64,000 nt of DNA from assembly GCA_029168955.1 (NCBI GenBank), contig JAPDOI010000418.1:124001-188000 (forward strand). Direction: 5' to 3'. The stretch comes from Aplectana chamaeleonis. Taxonomy: Eukaryota > Nematoda > Chromadorea > Rhabditida > Cosmocercidae. A program made the position numbers and the translations under genes. The first letter of the stretch is position 1, and every line of letters begins with the position of its first letter. Positions 35,396 through 46,000 of this stretch are shown in pieces. The notes under the pieces were generated by a model that did no database searches, was not told the DNA's origin, and was given only the letters and a program-made list of their open reading frames with translations.

Positions 35396-38395
35396 ATTCA
35401 TTCGTCGTTGTTGGAGTCGTTGTTGTTGTCGTAGGAGTTGTTGTTGTTGTTGTCGTAGGAGTGGTTGTTGTGGTCGTAGGGGTTGTTGTTGTCGTCGTAG
35501 GAGTTGTGGTTGTGGTCGTAGGGGTTGTTGTTGTCGTCGTAGGAGTTGTTGTTGTTGTCGTAGGAGTTGTTGTTGTTGTTGTCGTAGGAGTTGTTGTTGT
35601 TGTCGTAGGAGTTGTTGTTGTGGTCGTAGGGGTTGTTGTTGTGGTTGTAGGGGTTGTTGTTGTCGTCGTAGGAGTTGTGGTTGTTGTCGTAGGAGTTGTT
35701 GCTTGCTTGTTGTCGTAGGAGTTGCTGTTGTTGTCGTAGGAGCTTGTTGCTGTTGTCGTAGGGGCTTGCTGTTGTTGTCGTAGGAACTTGTTGTTGTCGT
35801 CGTAGGAGTTGCTTGTTGTGGTCGTAGGGGCTTGTTGTTGTCGTCGTCGGAGTTGTGGTTGCTTGTCGTAGGAGCTTGCTGTTGTTGCTTGTCGTAGGAG
35901 CTTGTTGTTGTTGTCGTAGGGGCTTGTTGCTGTGGTCGTAGGGGTTGTTGTTGTGGTCGTAGGAGTTGTTGTTGTGGTCGTAGGGGTTGTTGTAGTGGTC
36001 GTAGGAGCTGTTGTTGTGGTCGTAGGAGTTGTTGTTGTGGTCGGAGGGGTGGTTGTAGTGGTCGTAGGAGTTGTTGTTGTGGTCGTAGGAGTTGTTGTTG
36101 TTGTCGTAGGAGTTGTTGTTGTTGTCGTAGGGGTTGTTGTTGTGGTCGTAGGGGTTGCTGTTGTGGTCGTAGGAGCTGTTGCTGTGGTCGTAGGGGCTGT
36201 TGTTGTCGTCGTAGGAGTTGTGGTTGTTGTCGCAGGAGCTGTTGTTGTTGCTGTCGTAGGAGCTTGTTGCTGCTGGGTCGTAGGAGCTGCTGTTAAGGTC
36301 GTAGGGGCTGCTGTTGCTTGTCGTAGGGGCTGCTTGTTGTGGTCGTAGGGGCTGTTGTTGCTCGTCGTATGGAGCTGTGGCTGTTGTCGTAGGAGTTGCT
36401 TGCTTGTTGCTGTCGTAGGAGTTGTTGCTGCTGTCGTAGGAGCCATGCTGTTTGCTGTCGTAGGGGCTGCTGGTTGTTGTCGTAGGAACTGCTGTTGTCA
36501 GTCGTAGGAGCTGTTGCTGTGGTCGTAGGGGCTGCTGTTGTCGTCGTAGGAGCTGTGGTTGCTGTCGTAGGAGCTTGTTGTTGTTGTTGTCGTAGGAGTT
36601 GTTGTTGTGGTCGTAGGAGCTTGTTGTTGCTTGTCGCATGGAGTTGCTTGTTGTTGTCGTAGGGGCTTGTTGTTGTGGTCGTAGGGGCTGTTGTTGTGGT
36701 CGTAGGAGTTGCTGCTGTTGTCGTAGGGGCTGTTGTTGTATCGTAGGGGCTGCTTGTTGTGGTCGTAGGAGTTGTTGTTGTGGTCGTAGGGGCTTGTTGC
36801 TGTGGTCGTAGGGGTTGTTGTTGTCGTCGTAGGAGTAGTGGTTGTTGTCGTAAGAGTTGTTGTTGTTGTTGTCGTAGGAGCTTGCTGTTGTTGTCGTAGG
36901 AGTTGTTGTTGTTGTCGTAGGGGTTGTTGTTGTGGTCGTAGGGGTTGTTGTTGTCGTCGTAGGAGTTGTGGTTGTAGTCGTAGGAGCTTGCTTGCTTGTT
37001 GTCGTCGTAGGAGCTGTTGTTGTGGTCGTAGGGGTTGTTGTTGTCGTCGTAGGAGTTGTTGTTGTGGTCGTAGGGTTGTTGTTGTCGTCGTAGGAGTTGT
37101 GGTTGTAGTCGTAGGAGCTTGTTGTTGTTGTCGTCGTAGGAGTTGTTGTTGTGGTCGTAGGGGCTGTTGTTGTCGTCGTAGGAGTTGTGGTTGTAGTCGT
37201 AGGAGTTGCTGTTGTTGTGGTCGTAGGAGCTGTTGCTGTGGTCGTAGGGGCTGTTGTTGTCGTCGTAGGAGTTGTGGTTGTAGTCGTAGGAGTTGTTGTT
37301 GTTGCTGTCGTAGGAGCTGTTGCTGTTGTCGTAGGAGCTTGTTGCTGTTGTCGTAGGGGCTGTTGTTGTGGTCGTAGGGGTTGCTGTTGTCGTCGTAGGA
37401 GCTGTGGCTGTAGTCGTAGGAGCTGCTGTTGTTGTCGTCGGTAGGAGCTGTTGCTGTGGTCGTAGGGGTTGCTGTTGTCGTCGTAGGAGCTGTGGTTGTA
37501 GTCGTAGGAGCTTGCTGCTGTTGCCGTCGTAGGAGCTTGTTGCTGTGGTCGTAGGGGTTGCTGTTGGTCGTCGTAGGAGCTTGTGGCTGTAGTCGTAGGA
37601 GTTGTTGCTGTTGTTGTCGTAGGAGCTGCTGTTGTGGTCGCAGGGGCTGTTGTTGTCGTCGTGCAGGAGTTGTGGTTGTAGTCGTAGGAGTTGTTGTTGT
37701 TGTCGTCGTAGGAGTTGTTGTTGTGGTCGTAGGGGCTTGTTGTTGTCAGTCGTAGGAGTTGTGGCTGTAGTCGTAGGAGCTTGCTTGCTGTTGTCAGTCG
37801 TAGGAGCTGCTGTTGTGGTCGTAGGGGCTTGTTGTTGTCGTCGTAGGAGTTGTGGCTTGTAGTCGTAGGAGCTTGCTGTTGCTGTGGTCGTAGGAGTTGT
37901 TGTTGTGGTCGTAGGGCTTGTTGTTGCTGTCGCAGGAATCTATTTGTTGTCGTCGTAGGAGCTGTTGTTGTGGTCGTAGGGGCTGCTGTTGTCGTCGTAG
38001 GAGTTGTGGCTGTAGTCGTAGGAGTTGTTGTTGCTTGCTGTCGTAGGAGCTGTTGTTGTTGTCGTAGGAGCTTGTTGTTGTTGTCGTAGGGGGCTGTTGG
38101 GTTGTGGTCGTAGGGGTTGCTGCTGTGGTCGTAGTTGTTGCTGCTGTATGTAGGGGCTGCTGTTGTGGTCGTAGGGGCTGTTGCAGTGGTCGTAGGAGTT
38201 GTTGTTGTGGTCGTAGGTTGTTGTAGTGGTCGTAGGAGCTGTTGTAAGGTCGTAGGAGCTTTGTTGTGGTCGTAGGGGTTGTTGTAGTGGTCGTAGGAGT
38301 TGTTGTTGTGGTCGTAGGAGTTGTTGTTGTTGTCGTAGGAGTTGTTGAAGTCGTTGTTGTTGTTGTTGTTGCTGGAGTCGTTGTGGTAGTAATAG
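35396..38395 (-). repeat. ~3 kb Pro-Thr-coding tandem array (C-terminal tail of SCP-2)
   Basis: On the minus strand the unit is 18-21 nt, CCTACGACAACAACAACAACT and variants, encoding PTTTTT in the SCP-2 frame, YDNNNS and LRQQQL in the others. None of the three minus-strand frames of the basic unit has a stop, so frame slips do not quickly terminate translation. Frame slips are frequent, and a TGA at 37794-37796 ends the frame that enters from SCP-2. Plus-strand frames (VVVVVGV, CCCCRRS) are shadows. PT-rich tails are typical of mucin-like O-glycosylated proteins. Confidence 0.85.
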
Positions 38396-38691
38396 AAGTT
38401 GTCGTTTCTTCCACAACGCAGAGACTATCGTCGCAAACTGCTTGTCCGGCTTTAGTGCACCCACTCGTTGTTGTACAAGCTTCGGATGAACCTTCGTAAA
38501 CCACTTGACCGACCTTTACATCTCTAAGAATGTTTAGTTGACGTATTTCTCCTAAAAGAGCACCTTCTGAATGAGAAAAAATCTTACGGCAATCCAAACG
38601 CGCACGCCCCCGACGAAAGCAGTGGCTTGTCGGGGAAATGACCACATATTTCCTGATAACAACCAACGGTTTTTGTTTGCCCGTGGATCAT

Positions 38692-39431
38692 CTACAAAGA
38701 AAAAAGTTTAGATCAAATGTAGTTTTCTCAACTGACCACTCGAAAGGCAAATTAATTGACGCTCACTCACAAGGAAGGGTTTTACACACCAGTTGTTTTC
38801 GGGATGGAATTTCAGCCTGTTTCAGGGAAGGGAGTGTGTCTCCACAATTATTCAAGAGTTATGTTCAGAAAAAGGATGAAGGAAAAGTTCGTACAATAAT
38901 CTTCTTAGACTAAATCTTATGCTTTGCAGTTAAACCACTGAGCTCACATTGGAAAATTCAATGATACTGCTTGCATTTTCTTTCCCCAATGAGCTTCCGT
39001 TTTCCTTGCTTTATTGCTCCATGTGCCAACGTTTTAGAGTAATGAAGTATTTTTGAAAAAACGGAATTTTAAAAATTTTCGTTCGAAAATCATTCTTCGG
39101 AACGAGTGAATTTTGACAAACGTCAGAATCGCACATTCGTTTGAGTTTCATCTGTATTGACAGATGTAAATCGTCCTTTTTCGTCTAGTTTCTTCCGGCT
39201 CATTCTGATAATTTCGAAAGATAGGCGCAACAAATCTAATATTTATGTGTTATAGTCGACAGCAATGGAAGTAGGACCTGGTGAGGTTGCGGACTCTTCC
39301 TAACATACTGTAGTCTGATTGTGTTATCACTCATTTTTTGAGAATAACTGAGATGAGAGGTCGGTGAGTTTTTGAAGGCCGAAAAATGGCGCGCGAAAAC
39401 GAAAATTGTGTACACTACGCTGCAGCTAGCT
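38692..39431. other. SCP-2 intron 3, 3' part, no feature recognised
   Basis: AT-rich intron sequence between the hAT insertion and exon 4; no gene or repeat recognised. Confidence 0.4.
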
Positions 39432-39767
39432 GCCCCGATCAGGGGTGTGCATTTACCGTTTACCGATTTGCCGATTTTCCGGATTTACCGGTGTTTTTTG
39501 GTTAATTTTTATTTACCGATTAGCCGACTAAATCTTAAAATTCACCGAAATTTTTACCGATTAATTCCATTAACTTTTTTCGCCCAATCAACCCCTTTTT
39601 CGCCTGTACTCCACGAACAAGCCCTATTACAACTCATAGAGACCACCTTTACAGACACTTCCATGCTACGGATTTTTGCAATTTTCTTTCATGTGTTTCT
39701 TTTCTAATTCCTTCAAGCATTATGTTTTTCGCTCCAAAAAAAGGTCTTTATGCCCTCATTTGTGTTA

Positions 39768-40050
39768 GGCCCCTGTCAGAGTTGGTTGAAAAAATCGCCG
39801 TAGCCAGCTCGGTCGCTACGTATGAGAAGCATGGACGATGAAGGTTGCAAAAAACACCCGGTGCATCCAGTTGTGGCTGACGCGGTCGATATGTATGAAA
39901 GATGTAGAATGATATCATGGATATCATTTATTTCTTATCTTATATTATGAGAACATCGGTCGGGTCAGGCAAATCGGGTGTTTTTTGCACCCCACCTCAT
40001 TCATGTCTGGTGGCTACGCCGATCAACCAACTATGACCGAGGCCTTAGGT
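39768..40050. repeat. Dispersed non-autonomous repeat, copy 2
   Basis: Inverted match to 2385-2640, for example GGCCCCTGTCAGAGTTGGTT, GATATCATGGATATC and AACATCGGTCGGGTCAGGC. Nested in the hAT element. Confidence 0.6.
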
Positions 40051-40201
40051 GACACTCTCCATGGCCTATCAAGACGACTAAGGGTGCGAATGGAGTTGAA
40101 TCTTTTCCAACCACGAAAATGTCCATTTTTGTGCATTAGAGAAGAGGGAAGAATGTTCCCCTCTCCCGCTCAAAGGAAAGACCGTGTTAGTAAAGACTCC
40201 T

Positions 40202-40603
40202 GGGGCGGCATGCATGAACGCTGCGAAGAAAGACAGGGAGCCGCTCAGCGGCTAATGCGTGTCGCGTCGAGCCACGCGGCGGCCCCGAAGTGCATGGCGT
40301 ATTTTGGTGTGTCGAGTACGTGAACGCACCTTCCACTGCATCTACGCGCGCATTTTCTACCATCATAGTCGCGTTTGCTTCCAATAATTGAGATGCACGG
40401 GATGACAAAAAAATTGAAAAGGGACCGCTATGACAAACAATACCCCTAGGCGTAGAGTCTGCTCTAGAAAGTACATTTACGTTCGCGACATACCAATATA
40501 CGCCATGCACTTTGGGGGGCGCCCCGTGGCTCGACGCTGCGCGTATAGGACGCGAAACGGCTCCTTGACGTTCTTTGCAGCATTCATGCATGCCGCCCCT
40601 TAT
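40202..40603. mobile_element. ~400-bp inverted-repeat element
   Basis: GGGGCGGCATGCATGAACGC and GCATTCATGCATGCCGCCCC are inverted ends. The arms continue for ~130 bp (GAGCCACGCGGCGGCCCC against GGGCGCCCCGTGGCTCG). Confidence 0.65.
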
Positions 40604-40797
40604 TTGTTTCCCTGAAACAAAGCCTTATTGTAGCGATGCGAGTTTTCGTGAATGCTAAATGCGTTCCAATGATAGGTTTGTCTGGAGAAGAAAAATGCTG
40701 TTTTGACGGAGCCGTGAGCTTCATCAGTCTCCAGTTAAAAAAATTAAGCCGTTTCATATCATTCTCATCAGTTTCTTACTGATTTTTCCCGACACTG

Positions 40798-41617
40798 TTG
40801 TCAAGAAGATTAATCGAAGTATTCCACTACCCCGCAAACCTGAAAAACCTTTCCAAAGCGGACCGCTTGTTAAAAACCGAAATTGATGCATCCAACAATA
40901 TAATTTTACATTCACGCAGCGCCCATCCGACCTACATGAAGGCTAGTGTAGTGAAAAATCTCATCATTAAAAAAAACAGGATGTGTACTCGAGAGACAGA
41001 CTAAGTAGAAGAGACGATAGAGCAAATTTTGGCTGACAATGGGTATAACACCTCTGCACCTATGTCATGGCGGCCAAGGTTTACCCCTGGAGGAGTGCAT
41101 TTGGTGGTATCATACGTTAATGAGGGAATAGCCAAGGCTGTGAATCGGGTAGTGAAGCAGTCGAACCTACCTATGAAGCTCGTGTTTAAACCGCCGCTGA
41201 CCTTGAAGAATATCCTGACATCATTGAGGTTATACGAAGAGCGATGCGGCAGAAGAAATTGTGGATACTGCGATGAGAACAAGATTTGTCAGCTCCGAGG
41301 CACGGTATACATGGTGGAGTGTGAGGGATGTGGACAGAGATACATAGGAGAGACGATGCAGCCCTTACACAAACGCCTGGACGAGCACCAGCGGGCTTTG
41401 AAAAATCCAGCTTCTTACACAAGAAATAGTTTTTTCACGGCACCCCACTAAACACCATGCTCAAGAACCATCACCTTCGTTGAAAGTGACCGTACTACAT
41501 CGCTCCCTAGAGGCACCGCTGGAGAGGAAGTTATACGAAGCATTCGAAATAAAGCGGTTGTCTCCCGAAATAAACAACAGGGATGAAATGGCGGATAGTT
41601 TAAGGCTTATCGCATAA
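40798..41617 (+). pseudogene. Penelope-like element, C-terminal region with GIY-YIG nuclease
   Basis: The pre-nuclease region (HPTYMKASVVKNLIIKKN) lies at 40798-41001. The Cys/GIY-YIG region (RCGRRNCGYC, GTVYMVECEGCGQRYIGET, LHKRLDEHQRAL) lies at 41029-41451. The tail (LHRSLEAPLERKLYEAFEI, RLSPEINNRDEMADSLRLIA, stop at 41615) is in a third frame. Two frameshifts (near 41003 and 41430) break it and the RT is missing. It is nested in the hAT element. Confidence 0.75.
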
Positions 41618-41876
41618 CATTTCTTATCGCGGTTATCCCCTTATCGGACACACGCCGCGCATAGAGTAGCCTCAGTTGCGTTGAGAGCCGTCAGTGGTGA
41701 GACCTTAATGACTCTGCTCCGCTTGTTTTCTTTCTCAGAAAGTTACCCTAGCAGAACGCTAACAGCAGGACCACAGTAGGCTCCTTCCGCTTGCTAGGAA
41801 TCTTTATTGGTTAGTCTTCCATATCTTTTGTATTTCTCCACCGTAGAATATGTCACTATGTGATGTATTTGAAGGT

Positions 41877-41900
41877 CTGAAGAAGTCGATGCCGACGAAA
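41877..41900 (+). ncRNA. Hammerhead-ribozyme-like core C
   Basis: CTGAAGA (41877-41883), GTCG-ATGC-CGAC hairpin and GAAA (41897-41900), 259 nt after the PLE stop codon. Compared with cores A and B the hairpin sequence has changed on both sides while CTGAAGA and GAAA are kept. A possible stem III (GCTT...AAGC) and stem I (AGGT / ATCT) can be drawn around it with a bulged base. Confidence 0.45.
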
Positions 41901-44061
41901 GCTTACCGCCAATAAAATTGGTTACGAAGCATCATCTATACTACATTGGAAGATAGAAAACTGAAATTGATGATAACCAATTGATAAAGTGTAGGATATA
42001 ACAGAAATGGAGAGCGGTTTGTCTTTGTTCACATACCGTCCTTTTCTAAGAGTCCGCAGCTGAGGATCTGTCTGGACTAGGAAGTAGAAAAACAGCACCA
42101 TCGCTGGTGAAGATATAACAGAATCGGAGTAAAAACTTGAAAATTTTAAGAGCCGGGACGAAGATGAGCCATCCCTCCCGAAGCCTCATATTTTCACTCA
42201 GAATCCAGCAATTTTATTTTATTTATATTAGTCCATCCACATAAGCGAATGTCGCCCTCTGGTGCAGAGGTTACACCACAAGAAAAAATAAAGGAATACG
42301 AAGTGCATCAGCTCGAACGCACGGGGCACACAAGACACCTTATAAATCGTTAAAATATGAGTGAGCTTGGAGTTACTGATACCAGTGGTGGTTCCAACCG
42401 CCAGTAAGAACCGCAATTAATTCAAAGTGACCCTTTAACCGCTCGCACCTCGACATGCCACAGTCACATAGAGTAAGCAGCTACTCCCATCAAGAGCAAC
42501 CGAGTAGCAGTGAGGCGGCGGCACGAAAAGCGGGTGGCTTAAACAGAGGATTCATCGCCACATAGCATCACCACGCACCTTATTTTTGTGTGCAATTTTT
42601 GATACGGATCCTAAAAGTTCTCTCCAACGTCATCATTTTCTTAAAACTTTAAATGTGCCTCGTGTTGTCTTGAGCTGAGTACACTTGAATATAGATCGGG
42701 ACGTCATCTCTTAAAGAATATTGGCATTCCGTTGTGAGGATTCAGTGATTGAGTGGTTCACCACATACCCGATAGTGCGCTCCTGATTTCATGAAGGTTT
42801 TTTGAAATCCGTATAGTTGCACGGAATATGATGAAAAATCGCTATGTTGAGATCTTTACCGAATTTACCGTTTTTACCGTATTTATCGAAAAAATTTCTC
42901 GGTAAAAAATTTTTGGTAAAAAAATTTACTGAAAAAGATTTACCGCACACCCCTGGCCCCGATGCTACACAAAGAGCGCTTGTGCATACGTGGCAGGGCA
43001 CCGACTCTCGAGGCAACTACCCTATGGAAACCAAGGTGGAGTGATTCATGAACGCAAACGATGAGCTATTACAGTTGATTGTCTTCAGAAATTGCGTGCT
43101 GTTTCCGCCGCAAACCCAACTGTTGTCTGTGGTTTGCCGTTCATGACTTCCAGCCCAAACCCTGCCCCTGCATTTGCCCCAGCGTGCGTTGATGCATCCG
43201 TTCCCAGGTGTGTGTAAAACGAGCCCTCAGTCAGCACCGGATAGGTCGTTAAGCCGTTTCCAAATCACTTACGTTTGCAAAGCCCAAGACTTTGTCAAGT
43301 TCCGCCTTATTTTTGATCGTGTTGTCCTTCGGCCAGTCAATCGCTGTGGCTTGTTTTTCCCAATGAATTAGCAGGTTTCGGAGAGGGTGTATGAACAGGT
43401 CGGTAACCGGGTTACTGCCACCTCGGCTGTATCTGAATTTTGAGCGATTGTTCGATAAGAATAACTGGAATTGCTGCTAACCATTAAAGTTGTATACCCA
43501 GCAATGTTGAGTCCATAGCCAGTCGGTGGTGTTTGCAGAACCCTAGCGCAACCTTTAACGGCTTCTCTTGCCTTGTTCTCCAGTTCGAAACTCCACTCCT
43601 GCAACAGCAAATGCTTACTGGCGAAATTATCATGAACACGTTGGACTAATCTAAAGCGGTTGCAGCCAATGACTGCCTACCCTAGCCCCTCATAGCTTCT
43701 CAAATTCGTGAGAGAGAAATCGAACTCTAAAAGTAACGCCCGGAGTAAACCCACCACTCAATCAGGATCGTCTGAGTGAGTGATAAAACGAGATCGAAAT
43801 GATTCATACAGGGCTCAGACGAGTCCGAAATTGTATCGAGCGATAGATTGCATTCAAGCGGTCGGTCCCGCAAATCCACGATGATTTTGGCATGATGATA
43901 CCTGTGATGATAAGAACAAGCGGCCCTTATTCTGTACGTGGTCTTTCACTCATCGACCGACTCCATGCTCTCTTACTCAATAAATGGAATGCTGGTTGCT
44001 TCGTGGAACTGATTTTGATAGTGATAAGCACTGATACATTGATAAGCCGGTATCTCTTCTG

Positions 44062-44383
44062 GGGTCGTATTCGCCAACAACCCGCCGAGGGAAGTCGAAG
44101 GGAAGCGGAAGGGATGATACCGCGCGCGGCAGAGGAGCAGATCAACCCATCTTACACCATGTAAGATGGAAATGCAAACTGTGTTACGTATCGATATCAC
44201 TGCAAAAAGATGAAGATTCCATCGCGAAGCGGCCATTTTTCAGCTATGCGATTCGAAAAATTCCGGCGGTCGCGAGGGAAGCCAAGGGAGGCGAGAGGTG
44301 GCCGTGGAGCGCGCACTTTGTACTGAAATTTCACCTCATCTACCCTTCGACTCCCCGGTGGGTTGATGGCGAATACGACCCCT
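44062..44383. mobile_element. Inverted-repeat element in SCP-2 intron 2
   Basis: GGGTCGTATTCGCCAACAAC and its inverse ATGGCGAATACGACCC delimit it; the arms continue through GGGAAGTCGAAGGG / CCCTTCGACTCCC. Confidence 0.65.
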
Positions 44384-44787
44384 GAATTATTTGAGTTACT
44401 CCTTTGTTCCCTGGAAAAGTCAAGAGCGCACTCCTGACTTGGCACGCTGTTTCTCTCCTCTGTAGTCAAGAAGTGAGTAAGACCTGAATGAGTCTACTCA
44501 GTCAGATCTGACTTAGTGATTCAGCTTATCTTGTTTGTTGCCGACTTTCTTTACTTAGCATAGGTCGCTATCCTACAACATGCACGTCTGAATTATGTGC
44601 TGCTCGCCTGATTAAACTGACATTTTAGCCGGCTTTACTACGATCCTAAGTGATGACAGAGAATCTGCGTGTTCTCACCATGGTGTAAAAAATTGAAGGT
44701 TTGAAAACTTTCTTCGCTATAAAAACTGTTTCCACTAGGAATCGACAAATGCAACAACCACATCAGAAAAACGGATCAGATGGATCC

Positions 44788-45001
44788 CCAATTGGCCCTA
44801 TACGACCCTAAAGTTGACTGCACGAGGCCCAGTTCACATAACAGCCATCGTTGAGGTAAATATGAAAGGAAGGGTAGGATATCAAAAACCTACAATCGTG
44901 CGAACCCAACATTTCTAACGTTACTTCAATGATGACTGTTTTGTAAACTGGGCCTCGTGCAATCGCGCAGTTTACTACAGGACCGTATGTGGCTAGTTGG
45001 G
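44788..45001. mobile_element. Inverted-repeat element in SCP-2 intron 2
   Basis: GACTGCACGAGGCCCAGTT and AACTGGGCCTCGTGCAAT are the strongest parts of the arms. The ends CCAATTGGCC and GGCTAGTTGG are weaker. Confidence 0.6.
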
Positions 45002-45538
45002 TCTCACTCAAAGCCTGCCTTTGAGTTATAAAGCGGTCTCATACAAGCACATAGTCTGAAGGCACCTACCAGCTTATACATCTCATTGCTCTTAGAAAGA
45101 TACTTGGCTGTGCCATTAGCGAACGGTTTAGTCTTCATCTGACCAGTTGCAACTTTTTTACGGAGATTGTTGTGGAAGGCTAGGAATTCATCTCTCATTG
45201 CAGGAGTGAGGTTTTTCCCCACACAGATGGAAGCCGAGCTGCAGATGCGTAGCTCCTTAATAATTCAAATCTGATGTGAGGAACAGATTATTGCGTAGTC
45301 ATAAAGAAAAGGAACAGGCAGAAACTCAACCAGCCTCATCTCTCCATCCGCCAATGGCGGACGTAACTTCACCTTTGCAAAGGTCACGATTGACCGATGA
45401 TAAGATGATTAAGGAAGATTATTTCCGAAACTATTTTCTGACTAATGATAAGCAAAACTTACCGCCACTAGCAATAGCCACCCTAGAACATGGAAGGTCC
45501 ACATGATGGTTTGTTGGAAACGTAACGTGGCACTGCTC

Positions 45539-45545
45539 CTATATA
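45539..45545 (-). promoter_or_regulatory. TATA-like box of SCP-2
   Basis: TATATAG on the minus strand about 35 nt before the start ATG, within CCAGTATATAGGAGCAGTG. The same box and spacing occur before SCP-3, so it was copied with the gene. Confidence 0.5.
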
Positions 45546-46000
45546 CTGGTGCTCTGGTGACAAGCCAGAAATCAGTGTACGTTTGGCGACCAAGGCCACA
45601 CCCAGTCGAAAATTCGCGCCCATGCTGCAGCTGCTTGTCAGTGTAGCTGGTAGCACGTACCGGCGACTAAAACTGTTGCGCTGCCGCCGTTAGCCCAAAC
45701 TTTTGGTTCACTGCCTTTTTCGACAATAGAAGTCCAAACTCCGTGTAATAGTGCTGCCGAATCTTGTGCTGTTGGATACATGCCTGGGTTCGATACCGTC
45801 TGTTCCGAAAAAATGTTTTCACGATGTTTTGCGAGTCCATTAACGCAATGCAGTATTTTTTTAATAGCTTGTCTACAATACGCGTTATTCACAAAAGAGA
45901 ATAACCATTCATGACAGGTAAATATGGAAACAAAAGTTTCAATAGAAATGAGGAAAAGGTTTCCAAGAACTTTCATCATTCAGCAGCAACTAAAACAGCA
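45546..46000. repeat. Duplicated 5' flank of SCP-2
   Basis: This stretch aligns with 55560-55905 upstream of SCP-3 (for example AAAACTGTTGCGCTGCC against AGAACTGTTGCGCTACC, and CTCTATACTGG-side promoter sequence). It is part of the segmental duplication. Confidence 0.65.

Larger units (their letters stand above)
39440..42955. mobile_element. hAT-type element, 3.5 kb, 8-bp target duplication
   Basis: It begins CAGGGGTGTGC and ends GCACACCCCTG, perfect 11-bp inverted termini. It is flanked by GCCCCGAT at 39432-39439 and 42956-42963, an exact 8-bp duplication as expected for hAT. Both subterminal regions are filled with TTTACCG motifs in mirrored orientation, typical of hAT transposase-binding repeats. 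No hAT transposase is seen. The interior carries a dispersed repeat, a MITE and a PLE remnant with a hammerhead-like core. It lies in intron 3 of SCP-2. Confidence 0.85.
37794..45504 (-). pseudogene. SCP-2: CAP-domain gene with frameshift and expanded Pro-Thr tail
   Basis: The minus-strand exons are 45463-45504 (MWTFHVLGWLLLVA, signal peptide), 45070-45255 (RDEFLAFHNNLRKKVATG), 43273-43598 (WSFELENKAREAVKGC, TPPTGYGLNIAGY), 38588-38691 (MIHGQTKTVGCYQEICG) and 37794-38523 (VYEGSSEACTTTSGCTKAG then the PTTTTT tail). Lengths and phases equal those of SCP-3 except exon 3, which is 326 nt rather than 327. One base is missing near 43436 (GAATTTT against GAAATTTT in SCP-3), which gives an early stop at 43368 after about 152 residues. 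It is either a pseudogene or a sequencing error at a homopolymer. If repaired, the C-terminal exon continues about 200 residues into the low-complexity array. The usual HFTQ motif is GFAN here. Intron 3 contains a 3.5-kb hAT insertion. Confidence 0.8.

Noticed and set aside
35461..38499. Plus-strand frames rich in VVVVGV or CCCRRS
   Set aside because: Antisense shadows of the Pro-Thr-coding array attached to SCP-2 on the minus strand.
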